A DNA stretch of 64,000 nucleotides from Syngnathus acus. Its lineage: Eukaryota; Chordata; Actinopteri; Syngnathiformes; Syngnathidae. How positions within the stretch are numbered: the stretch's first letter is position 1; every line of letters begins with the position of its first letter. The notes under the pieces were generated by a model that was not told the DNA's origin, did not search any database, and was given only the letters and a program-made list of their open reading frames with translations. The position numbers were made by a program, and so were the translations under genes. The stretch covers positions 1,813,795 to 1,877,794 of the forward strand of contig NC_051095.1 in assembly GCF_901709675.1 (NCBI RefSeq), written 5' to 3'. Below, piece by piece: positions 46,901-56,744 of this stretch.

Positions 46901-49900
46901 ATGCAAATAAAATGTCCTTATGGAGCAAATAAAGCTCAGCAAAATGGGGCTTTTTTTTGGGTCGAGCAAGGTGCTGGCCCATAGTGATGGTAAAATGAAG
47001 CTTCCTGAACCAGTTGTATTATTTTTTTTTACTCCTCTAGATGGCGCACCCAATTCAACATTGGGCTGAAAGTACATTGACTTCTCAATACCTCATTGTC
47101 TAAAACAACCGTGCCATTTAGAGGATTCAAAAAATATAGCAACTAGTCCATGAAGCAGATTTGAAGCTTCATTTTACCTTCACAATTGCTGGGTATATTT
47201 TATTCCACGAATCCTAGACGACGGGTGGCATGACTTCCCAATGTGCGTGAGTCCCTAATGGTAAAAAACAACAACAACATCCTTCGCTTTCTCTGTGCTA
47301 GGATGCAGAATTGGGGTTTGAACACTTACCTGTATGGTCCAAAAGATGACCTGAAGCACAGACTGTTGTGGAGGGAAGTCTATTCACCTGAGGAGGAAGG
47401 TACAAAAGAAAGAGCTCCCGTTGCGCTAAGTATCCCGTCTCGCTTCTTCTTCTTCATGTTGAAAAGCTGTCCTCGCAGGACAATTGCTCACCCTGATCAC
47501 GGAGGCCCACTCCAGAGGCCTGAGATTCATTTACGCCCTGTCCCCGGGTCAGGACATCGTCTTCTCGTCCCCGTGTGACCTGACCCTCCTGAAACGCAAA
47601 CTGAAACAAGTAAGTCAGGCTTCAATCTTGACGATGCTTCACGCGCTTTGACTCCGCCCACTTGCGTTCTGTCCAGGTGTCCGACCTGGGTTGCCAGGCC
47701 TTTGCCATCCTCTTTGACGACATCGATCACTCGTTGTGTCAGGCCGACAGCGAGGCCTTCTCTTCGTTCGCGCACGCCCAAGTCAGCGTCACCAACGAGC
47801 TCTATCGGTTCTTGGGGGAGCCGCCTGTCTTCCTGTTCTGCCCCACCGGTACGCATCCTGACGTAAACTCTTTGCGAGCTTCGCTGGCCGGGAATGAACT
47901 TCCTCTCGCTCTTTCAGAATACTGCGGTTCTCTGTGTTCCCCCAGCGTGCAGAAGTCTCCTTACCTGCAAACAGTTGGGGAGGATTTGCTTCCCGACATT
48001 ACAGTCATATGGACAGGTGAGGCACTTTTTGAAGGTATCTCAATCAGGACCAGGTGACCCCTCAGAGTCCCGACCCAAGCTCCCCAAACTTGCCCTCTGT
48101 GGCTCACAGGTAATAAGGTCATCTCAAAGAAACTATCCGTGGACCGTCTGGCCGAGGTGGAGTCGGTGCTTCAGCGGCCGCCGCTCATCTGGGACAACCT
48201 TCACGCCAACGACTACGACTCCCGCCGGCTCTTCTTGGGTCCTTTCAAGGGCCGCGAGCCTTGGCTTAGGGGCCACCTGAGGGGACTCCTCCTCAATCCC
48301 AACTGCGAGTTTGAGGCCAACTACATCCCGCTGCACACGCTGGCAAACTGGTACAGGACTGGAAGCCAGGAGAGAAAAGGTGACACAAGGCAACAACCGG
48401 CCAGCGAGGAACCTGTAGACTAACGCTGACGTTTTTATTCTTCAGATGAGGAGACAGACTATTGTCCTGACAGAGCTTTGTCTGCAGCATTGCATGACTG
48501 GATGGAAGAACTCAACCAGCCTCTCCAAGCAGGTCAATATTCTACAGCGCGTACGATTCAAATAACGGAACGTCATTTTTAGGAAGGTTTCGCCAATGTA
48601 TGATGTTCTCAGGTCGGCAGAGCGCACGATCAGATCAGCGCTGCTCTAGATCCAGAACCCCGGACAGATCCCACTGCACGTCCACCTTTCGAGGGAGCGC
48701 CGTGGTGGCTAAACTCCCTGTCTTCCCTCTCAACTCAAGCTCCCCCCCCCCCCTCACCCACCAAGGCCAAAGGGGAAAGCGAGGTACGAGAAGGCGGGAA
48801 AAGGCAGCCCGCTCAAGGCAGCCACCAGGTTCCGGCGTCCAGGCCCGCAGCTCCTTCAGGACCTAAGGCCCGGGGCCGAGGCCTCTGTGGTGGGAAGGGC
48901 CTGCTGAGCGAGGCCCAGGTGCGGCTGCTGGTGGGCCTCCATTATCTGCCTCACGAGCACGGCCCGTCGGCCCAGAAACTTATCCAAGATCTGACTTGGC
49001 TCAAAAGCAACTGCCACGTGGTCAGCGCCAACAGCAAGAAGAGCTCACCTCACAAGGTCCGAAAACCTTCGACAGTTGGCGTGTCTCTATGTAGAAAAGC
49101 TCATAGTTTGGACGTCTTCTGTTCTTATCCTGTCTGTGATGGTGGCGCGTGGCGCCCACAAGGTTGACGAATGGCGCCAACGGGCCTCCGGGTTCCTGTC
49201 TCTGTGTGAGGACATCGCCCAGCTGCACTGTAGCGTGGTGGGCGGGGCTAACCGGGCTGTGCTCTATGACCTTTACCCTTACGTCTGGGACCTGAGGAAC
49301 ATGGCACTTGTGGCCAAGGCCTTCGTATGCTGGCTGGGTGAGGAACGAACATCGTAAATATACACTGGTGCCTTGAGATAGAAATACAGTAAACTGGGGT
49401 TCAGTGTGATGACAATAATTCTCATTATACCGTATTGGCACGAAGATAAGATGAGGTTTTTCTCATTGAAATAAAACTGAAAAGGGGGGGGGATGGTGCG
49501 TCTTACATTCGGGGTCTAGACAAAGGCTTTTTTCAAACTTGAGTCTTGAAAAAGAAGGGGGCGTCTTATAATCGGGGTCGTCTTATATTCGGGCCAATAT
49601 GGTAATAGCTGCTCTCATACGCCCCTTAGATGGTCGTATTCTGAATGATAGCGCCACCTTGGCTTCCTGGAGGAATTGCTTCCAACGTGAGTAATCGTCT
49701 CGTTCAATTATTACGATCATCGGCATTGTCGGAGCAAAACGTACCATTGATTTGAGACAGTGTGCGGGAAGACGGCAGGAACGGAGCTGCTGGGGGAGGA
49801 GTCGGAGCCGTGGGCGTTCAAAGGGGGCGTATCCGGTGAAGTGCAGGTCGGGCGTCCGTTTCCTCTCATGATGACTCGCTTGGCTCGGGTCGCTCAGCTC

Positions 49901-52900
49901 ACGTGTTGTGCATGTCGTGCGTGAGCGCAGATGCTTCTCCCCGGAGGCGGCGGCAGCAGCAGCGAACTCTTCACTCACCCGCCTCCTCTCTTCCCAACCT
50001 CGCGTCTCTACAACATCAGGCCCTACCACAGTAAGGACAAGGTAAGGAACTTCTTTTTTTGTTCCCTTAATGCTTATGACAATAGTGATATCAAATTAAG
50101 GCAAAACATTTGACTATTTGGCAATATTATCTATTTCCTTCACTGTACAACAAAGTGATGAATTGACAAAAATTTGCCAATTTCATGGGGAATGGATTTA
50201 TTTTGATCTTATTTTGTAACATGTTAATGTGTAAACTAAATACCTAAATTATTAATAATAATAATATATATAATACCGTATTGGCCCGAATATAAGACGA
50301 CCCTGATTATAAGACGACCCCCTCTATTTCAAGACTCAAGTTTGAAAAAAGCCTTGTCTTATATTCGGGCCAATATGGTAATAGATATAAAAATATAAAT
50401 ATAATAAATAATAAAAATAAATAAAAATATATAATAAATACACAACTATAATGAATATAATGATAAATATAATACAAATATTAAATAATAATAACCCTCG
50501 CCCGGACGCGGGTCACCGGGGCCCCCCTCTGGAGCCAGGCCTGGAGGCGGGGCTCGAAGGCGAGCGTCTGGTGGCCGGGCCTTCGCCCATGGGGCCCGGC
50601 CGGGCTCAGCCCGAAAAGGAAACGTGGGTCCCCCTTCCCATGGGCTCACCACCTGTGGGAGGGGCCAAAGGGGTCGGGTGCATTGCAAGCTGGGCGGCGG
50701 CCAAAGGCAGGGACCTTGGCGGTCTGATCCCCGGCTGCAGAAGCTGGCTCTTGGGACATGGAATGTCACCTCTCTGGCTGGAAAGGAGCCCGAGCTGGTG
50801 TGCGAGGCAGAAAAGTTCCGACTAGATATAGTCGGACTTGCCTCCACGCACAGTTTGGGTTCCGGTACAAGCCCTCTCGAGAGGGGCTGGACTCTCTTCC
50901 ACTCTGGAGTTGCCCACGGTGAGAGGCGTCGAGCAGGTGTGGGTATACTTATTGCCCCCCGGCTGGGCGCCTGCACATTGGGGTTCACCCCGGCGAACGA
51001 GAGGGTAGCCTCCCTCCGCCTTCGGGTGGGGGGACGGGTCCTGACTGTTGTTTGTGTCTATGCACCAAACGGCAGCTCAGCGTACCCACCCTTCTTGGAG
51101 TCCCTGGAGGAAGTGCTGGAGAGCGCTCCTTCTGGGGACTCCGTCGTTCTACTGGGTGACTTCAATGCTCACGTGGGCAATGACAGTGAGACCTGGAAGG
51201 GCGTGATTGGGAGGAACGGCCCCCCCGATCTGAACCCGAGCGGTGTTCTATTGTTGGACTTCTGTGCTCGACACGGATTTTCAATAATGAACACCATGTT
51301 CAAACATAAGGGTGTCCATGTGTGCACTTGGCACCAGGACACCCTAGGCCGCAGTTCGATGATCGACTTTGTAGTCGTGTCATCGGATTTGCGGCCGCAT
51401 GTTTTGGACACTCGGGCGAAGAGAGGGGCGGAGCTGTCAACTGATCACCACCTGGTGGTGGGTTGGCTCCGATGGTGGGGGAAGATGCCGGTCCGACCTG
51501 GCAGACCCAAACGTTCTGTGAGGGTCTGCTGGGAACGTCTGGCGGAATCCCCTGTCAGGAAGAGCTTCAACTCCCACCTCCGGCAGAGCTTTTCCCACGT
51601 CCCGGGGGAGGCGGGGGACATTGAGTCCGAGTGGACCTTGTTCCGCGCCTCCATTGTTGAGGCGGCCGACCGGAGCTGTGGCCGTAAGGTCATTGGTGCC
51701 TGTCGTGGCGGCAATCCCCGAACCCGCTGGTGGACACCGGCGGTAAGGGATGCCGTCAAGCTGAAGAAGGAGTCCTATCGGGCCGTTTTGGCCTGCGGGA
51801 CTCCGGAGGCAGCTGACAGGTACCGGATGGCCAAGCGGAACGCGGCTTCGGCGGTTGCTGAGGCAAAAACCCGGGCGTGGGAGGAGTTCGGCGAGGCCAT
51901 GGAGAATGACTTCCGGACGGCTTCGAGGAAATTCTGGTCCACCATCCGGCGTCTCAGGAGGGGGAAGCAGTGCAACGTCAACACTGTTTACAGTGGAGAT
52001 GGCGTGCTGCTGACCTCGACTCGGGACGTCGTGTGTCGGTGGGGAGAATACTTCGAAGACCTCCTCAATTCCACCGACACGCCTTCCATTGTGGAAGCAG
52101 GGCCTGGGGACTCTGAGGCGGACTCTCCAATCTCTGGGGTTGAAGTCACTGAGGTAGTTAAAAAACTCCTCGGTGGCAAGGCCCCGGGGGTGGATGAGAT
52201 CCGCCCGGATTTCTTAAGGGCTCTGGATGTTGTGGGGCTGTCATGGCTGACACGTCTCTACAGCATCGCGTGGACATCGGGGACAGTGCCTCTGGATTGG
52301 CAGACTGGGGTGGTGGTTCCCCTCTTTAAGAAGGGGGACCGGAGGGTGTGTTCCAATTACAGGGGAATTACACTCCTCAGCCTCCCTGGTAAGGTCTATT
52401 CAGGGGTGCTGGAGAGGAGGGTCCGTCGGGAGGTCGAACCTCGGATTCAGGAGGAACAGTGTGGCTTTCGTCCTGGCCGTGGAACAGTGGACCAGCTCTT
52501 CACCCTCAACAGGATCCTCGAGGGTGCATGGGAGTTCGCCCAACCAGTCCACATGTGTTTTGTGGACTTGGAGAAGGCGTTCGACCGTGTCCCTCGGGAG
52601 GTTCTGTGGGGGGTGCTTCGGGAGTACGGGGTACCGAGCCAACTGATAAGGGCGGTTCGGTCCCTGTATCACCGATGCCAGAGTGTGGTCCGCATTTCCG
52701 GCAGTAAGTCGGATTCGTTCCCAGTGAGGGTTGGACTCCGCCAAGGCTGCCCTTTGTCACCGATTCTGTTCATAATTTTTATGGACAGAATTTCTAGGCG
52801 CAGCCGAGGCGTTGAGGGTGTCCGGTTTGGGGACCTCAGCATCGCGTCTCTGCTTTTTGCAGACGACGTTGTGCTGTTGGCTTCTTCAGGCCGTGATCTC

Positions 52901-54680
52901 CAGCTCTCACTGGAGCGGTTCGCAGCCGAGTGTGAAGCGGTCGGGATGAGGGTCAGCACCTCCAAATCCGAGTCCATGGTCCTCGATCGGAAAAGGGTGG
53001 AATGCCCTCTCCGGATCGGGGATGAGATCCTGCCCCAAGTGGAGGAGTTTAAGTATCTTGGGGTCTTGTTCACGAGTGAGGGGAGGATGGAGCGCGAGAT
53101 CGACAGGCGGATCGGTGCAGCGTCGGCAGTAATGCGGACTCTGTACCGGTCCGTCGTGATAAAGAGAGAGCTGAGCCAAAAGGCAAAGCTCTCAATTTAC
53201 CGGTCGATTTACGCTCCTACCCTCACCTATGGTCACGAGCTATGGGTCGTGACCGAAAGAACGAGATCCCGGATACAAGCGGCCGAAATGAGTTTTCTCC
53301 GCAGGATGTCCGGACTCTCTCTTAGAGATAGGGTGAGAAGTTCGGTCATCCGGGAGAGACTCGGAGTAGAGTCGCTACTCCTCCACGTTGAGAGGAGCCA
53401 GATGAGGTGGCTCGGGCATCTCATCAGGATGCCTCCTGGACGCCTCCCTGGGGAGGTGTTCCGGGCATGTCCCACCGGTAGGAGACCCCGGGGACGACCC
53501 AGGACGCGCTGGAGAGACTATGTCTCTCGGCTGGCCTGGGAACGCCTTGGGATCCCCCGGGATGAGCTAGATGACGTGGCTGGGGAGAGGGAAGTCTGGG
53601 AGTCCCTCCTGAAGCTGCTGCCCCCGCGACCCGACCCCGGATAAGCGGAAGAAGATGGATGGATGGATGGATGGATTAAATAATAATAATCTGATCTTTG
53701 CCAGTTATGAAAGAGCTATTAAAATGGCCGGTGGATTAATCGACACGAATTTTCACATCCAGGTATTAGTTAGATTGTTTACAAACAGCACGGTTTGTTC
53801 TTTAACAGGTGGAGTTGTACCGTATGGTCCGGCAGCTTCACATAAGGTCTCAGTGCGGCCAAGATTTCAGCGCGTCTCATCCGGATGTCGTAGGGGACAG
53901 GTGCGTGTCAAAAGTTCCGAATCTCATCAGACGCAGAACCTTCATAGAGCCGCCATTTTGCTTGCTCAGGTGTCTCGGACCGTGCCTGGCCTTGTGCCCC
54001 GAGTACAGCTTCATCTTGGAGGACGAGCTGGGCGTGTGCGGGTGTATTATGGGCATCGTGGACGTGCGTTCTTTTGCCAAGAGGTGTCAGGCTAGCTGGT
54101 TGCCCGCCATGAGGGAGAAGTACCTTGCCAATGGGGGGAACGCCAACACACAGGTGCGTACGCTCGTGGACGTCCAAGAGGTTGGATACAGAGTGGTAGC
54201 AAAAAATAGAACATATGTAGGTGAGAGAGAGAGAGAGAGAGACATGGGCGGAACACTGAGCCAAACCATAGCAGTCAGTCTCTGACGTCAACAGAGAACT
54301 TGGCTTTATCTTCGCTGCCCACGCTGTGCGTCAAAGCACACACTTATTATGCTTAATGTCCTCCAAATTACGCATGTGTTTTTAAACGAATCTTTTGACC
54401 TGTAGACTCAAATTCAATCCAGCGTCAATAAAACAACAGCGCTAGCCATACTAAGCTAGAATTAGCATCGTAAAGAAACCAATATTAGCCACAGTCGCAT
54501 TGATACATGAATAGCGTAACTTATTCGTAATGGAGAATGTATGAAGTTCAAGGTTTCTTTATTAATATAAGATATTAATATCTTAATATAGGTACATTTG
54601 GTTAGACATGTACTATGAATTAAAAATCAAAACAAGATGTACTTTCCTGTTGAATGTTGCTAATATGCTAATACCACCAC

Positions 54681-54758
<78 letters not shown>

Positions 54759-55380
54759 TTTCATATTCAGACAAATGCTTGAGAAATCATTGGACGGCGC
54801 TCCACGGTCCAGATGACCCAAAGCATACCGGAAAAACTAAAAGAGTTTGTTAGGGCAAGAAAGTGGAGCAACACATGTAGACAGACAGTATGACAACAGT
54901 CACAGACATAGTATTTATTCTCAATGAAAAATGGTCTCTGAAAAAACAATTCTAATTGAACCAAGTAAAGTATTTCCCGGTTGTGTTTGTATTTTTTTCC
55001 CCTCACAGGACTTAATCAAGCTGATGGAGGAGGACCAGGGAGAGTATCCAGACTCGCTCCTCTATCACTTCCCCTCCCAGCTGCGTCTGGACACCCTGCC
55101 CGAGCTGGTGGACGTCAGCGTCAGCCGCACGCTGCTCGTCGCCCTCCTGGTGGCCCTCAAGGCCAACGGTGAGGACGAACGGACGCACGGCTGTACCAAT
55201 TTTGCCGAACCCTCCCCTCACTAACTCGGGTGGATTTGTGCAGGCTCTCAAGGTGTGTTCTGCGAGGTTCAGCCAACAGACAGCCAGAGGTTGGAGTTCT
55301 TGACGAAACTGGGCTTCCTGGAGATCCTCCGAGGGGAAGCCAGGAGCAGAGAGGGGGTGGTGATGGCCAGGTTGCTTTGA
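43964..55380 (+). CDS. oga: Protein O-GlcNAcase-like (GH84 hexosaminidase + pseudo-acetyltransferase domain)
   Basis: Sixteen exons (43964-44003, 45560-45611, 47302-47399, 47479-47609, 47677-47848, 47918-48016, 48110-48379, 48446-48532, 48623-49056, 49163-49337, 49761-49846, 49931-50041, 53809-53900, 53970-54153, 55009-55168, 55244-55380) close in frame to 775 aa. The GH84 domain starts [15 protein letters not shown]. The tandem catalytic aspartates are in [12 protein letters not shown] (about residues 121-122). [19 protein letters not shown] and [10 protein letters not shown] complete it. A Pro-rich linker is much shorter than in human OGA (916 aa). The stalk follows ([26 protein letters not shown]), then the C-terminal HAT-like domain ([24 protein letters not shown]). 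The enzyme removes O-GlcNAc from nuclear and cytosolic proteins. Conserved active-site residues suggest it is functional. The short linker suggests the divergent teleost paralogue (ogal) rather than the main oga. The exon 9 acceptor is ambiguous: AG at 48621-48622 keeps the frame, whereas the stronger CAG ten bases upstream would not. Confidence 0.9.
44722..45022. mobile_element. 301-bp hAT-type MITE in O-GlcNAcase-like intron 1
   Basis: Terminal inverted repeats CAGGGGTGTCAAACTCA and TGAGTTTGACACCTGTG, with GCGGGCCGCA / GCGGGCCGTA near the ends. The flanking 8-bp duplication is no longer exact. Confidence 0.85.
45190..45530. repeat. Probable dispersed repeat (GGTATCGG-rich)
   Basis: TATCGGGTACTCGTGGACGC at the left and GGTATCGGTACTCAGAAGAG at the right share TATCGG-TACTC motifs in the same direction. 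The block lies in intron 1 of the O-GlcNAcase-like gene, just before exon 2. The family is not identified. Confidence 0.4.
46176..46677. mobile_element. 502-bp foldback element, TATAATGCGC subtype
   Basis: Ends ACCATTTTTTCCATGTATAA and TTATACATGGAAAAAAACGG form an inverted repeat with mismatches. The motif CCCATGTATAATACGCACCC is repeated inside. An internal (TA)n run lies at 46569-46593. It sits in intron 2 of the O-GlcNAcase-like gene. Confidence 0.8.
49429..49603. mobile_element. 175-bp foldback element, TAAGACGA subtype (copy 1)
   Basis: Ends ACCGTATTGGCACGAAGATA and TATTCGGGCCAATATGGT, with the inner motif GTCTTATA repeated. It lies in intron 10 of the O-GlcNAcase-like gene, about 90 bp after the donor. 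Confidence 0.8.
50275..50379. mobile_element. 105-bp foldback element, TAAGACGA subtype (copy 2)
   Basis: Ends ACCGTATTGGCCCGAATATA and TATATTCGGGCCAATATGGT-type complement, shorter than but clearly the same family as 49429-49603. It is flanked by TA-rich DNA and lies 101 bp upstream of the LINE's left target-site duplication. Confidence 0.85.
50480..50494. repeat. Left 15-bp target-site duplication of the LINE
   Basis: ATTAAATAATAATAA, repeated exactly at 53675-53689. Confidence 0.9.
50495..53674 (+). mobile_element. RTE-like non-LTR retrotransposon (LINE), near full length
   Basis: A 3180-bp element flanked by an exact 15-bp duplication. It ends in tandem GGAT units after GATAAGCGGAAGAAG, the short-repeat 3' tail typical of RTE-clade LINEs (Rex3-like in fish). 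It lies in intron 12 of the O-GlcNAcase-like gene, in the same orientation. An uninterrupted coding frame occupies nearly the whole element. The perfect duplication and open frame indicate a recent insertion. Confidence 0.93.
50624..53644 (+). CDS. LINE ORF: apurinic-type endonuclease + reverse transcriptase
   Basis: About 1006 codons without a stop. The endonuclease motifs are [45 protein letters not shown] and [10 protein letters not shown]. The reverse transcriptase motifs are [58 protein letters not shown] and [13 protein letters not shown] (catalytic FADD). A maturase-like C-terminal part follows ([27 protein letters not shown]). No ribonuclease H or separate gag-type ORF is visible. Position 50624 is a GTG; no ATG precedes the endonuclease domain, although the frame is open from the element's first base. 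Either the element is slightly 5' truncated or translation starts differently. The product would act in target-primed reverse transcription. Confidence 0.93.
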   Translation: MGPPSHGLTTCGRGQRGRVHCKLGGGQRQGPWRSDPRLQKLALGTWNVTSLAGKEPELVCEAEKFRLDIVGLASTHSLGSGTSPLERGWTLFHSGVAHGERRRAGVGILIAPRLGACTLGFTPANERVASLRLRVGGRVLTVVCVYAPNGSSAYPPFLESLEEVLESAPSGDSVVLLGDFNAHVGNDSETWKGVIGRNGPPDLNPSGVLLLDFCARHGFSIMNTMFKHKGVHVCTWHQDTLGRSSMIDFVVVSSDLRPHVLDTRAKRGAELSTDHHLVVGWLRWWGKMPVRPGRPKRSVRVCWERLAESPVRKSFNSHLRQSFSHVPGEAGDIESEWTLFRASIVEAADRSCGRKVIGACRGGNPRTRWWTPAVRDAVKLKKESYRAVLACGTPEAADRYRMAKRNAASAVAEAKTRAWEEFGEAMENDFRTASRKFWSTIRRLRRGKQCNVNTVYSGDGVLLTSTRDVVCRWGEYFEDLLNSTDTPSIVEAGPGDSEADSPISGVEVTEVVKKLLGGKAPGVDEIRPDFLRALDVVGLSWLTRLYSIAWTSGTVPLDWQTGVVVPLFKKGDRRVCSNYRGITLLSLPGKVYSGVLERRVRREVEPRIQEEQCGFRPGRGTVDQLFTLNRILEGAWEFAQPVHMCFVDLEKAFDRVPREVLWGVLREYGVPSQLIRAVRSLYHRCQSVVRISGSKSDSFPVRVGLRQGCPLSPILFIIFMDRISRRSRGVEGVRFGDLSIASLLFADDVVLLASSGRDLQLSLERFAAECEAVGMRVSTSKSESMVLDRKRVECPLRIGDEILPQVEEFKYLGVLFTSEGRMEREIDRRIGAASAVMRTLYRSVVIKRELSQKAKLSIYRSIYAPTLTYGHELWVVTERTRSRIQAAEMSFLRRMSGLSLRDRVRSSVIRERLGVESLLLHVERSQMRWLGHLIRMPPGRLPGEVFRACPTGRRPRGRPRTRWRDYVSRLAWERLGIPRDELDDVAGEREVWESLLKLLPPRPDPG
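53675..53689. repeat. Right 15-bp target-site duplication of the LINE
   Basis: ATTAAATAATAATAA, identical to 50480-50494. Confidence 0.9.
54154..55008. other. O-GlcNAcase-like intron 14 with simple repeats
   Basis: It contains (GA)n at 54224-54241 and a (TA)n run at 54684-54741 followed by a T homopolymer. No other feature seen. Confidence 0.8.
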
Positions 55381-55799
55381 GGACATCCTCAATGGCAGGC
55401 ACACGCCGAACAAAATCACCTTCAAACACACTCACACGCACAGCGACTTGTAACATTTGCACCAATGCAGACACACCGAGGCACCGCACAACAGATACAT
55501 TTGAAAAGGTGAAATTTACAAAAATCGAATATTGCAGAATGTTTTCATCTTTCGACGAGGCAGAGCGTAAAGGTGGTCCGAGAGTGTTTGGATTGAAAAT
55601 TGCTTTAATTACACCAATTCCTGCAACCAAAATAGGTTATCTGCAACTCCCGGAGAAGATAAAACGCGCTTAGTTTAGATGGGTGTTTTCATGCATGAAA
55701 CGTTTGTGGCTATTAATGAAAAGAAAAAAAGAGCTTTATGTAGTAATGTAGTTTTAGGAGAAAACACACTACAAACGCATATATATAGTATATATATAC

Positions 55800-55833
<34 letters not shown>

Positions 55834-56001
55834 GTTATATATATATATATATACTTGTGTGTGTGTGTGTGTATGTATATATATATATATATATATATAT
55901 ACTTGTGTATATATATATATATATATACCATATATATAAATATATATATACACATATATATATATATACACGCAAGTATATAGTATATAGAGAGAGATAC
56001 A

Positions 56002-56041
<40 letters not shown>

Positions 56042-56064
56042 CACACAAGTGTATATATATACAA

Positions 56065-56102
<38 letters not shown>

Positions 56103-56744
56103 TATATATAGATAGATAGATATACGCACGCACGCACCCACACAAATACACACACACGCGCGTGTGTGTGTGTGTAGAGATTCAATCCTGACATTTCATT
56201 TCATCACCGACCAAATGTTCTGCCGTTCGTTCGGCCTTTCTCGTGAAATGCAACATAAGAAGTTAATCAAATGAGCAAAAACATGCGACAAGAAGCACAA
56301 CAGCACTCACACGTCACCCTTCAACTTTCAGTTGGAAGTACACGCCTAGAATGTTCATTCAAGAGACAAAACGTTTGTGCAAGCATTTTGTATTTCTATA
56401 CTCTTTTTCTTGTTTTTTGTTTTGGTTTTTTACAATTGACACTCAACCAATCAATTCATGACATTCTGAAAATCACTTTTGTATGTTTCTTATGATCAAC
56501 TCAAGTCTCGCACCTTGTTGATTCACAAAAATGAAAAAGCTCATTGGCATAGTCACACAAGCAATTAAAAATGTGTATTGCAAATCAACCACAATGGTAA
56601 CCTTGTGTAAAAACACACACACACACAATTATTCCTTCACTTGTGCAAAGTCATAATAAAAGTTGCCTTCAGTTGTCACCTGGGAGTTGTCTTCACCGTG
56701 TCCGTGCAATCGGGCCCGGGGACCAGACTGGCAAATGTCGGGAG
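55381..56744. other. Convergent 3' region of O-GlcNAcase-like and slc14
   Basis: No coding exon seen. The centre (55780-56170) is a long (TA)n/(TG)n compound microsatellite. The Tyr/Ile-rich open frames on both strands there are translation of the repeat. Confidence 0.8.
55780..56170. repeat. Long compound (TA)n/(TG)n/(CA)n microsatellite
   Basis: About 390 bp of nearly pure alternating TA with TG and CA blocks and GATA units. Such DNA can extrude cruciforms and is often length-variable. Confidence 0.95.

Noticed and set aside
55675-56157. 160-codon Tyr/Ile-rich minus-strand open frame
   Set aside because: It is pure translation of the (TA)n/(TG)n microsatellite.
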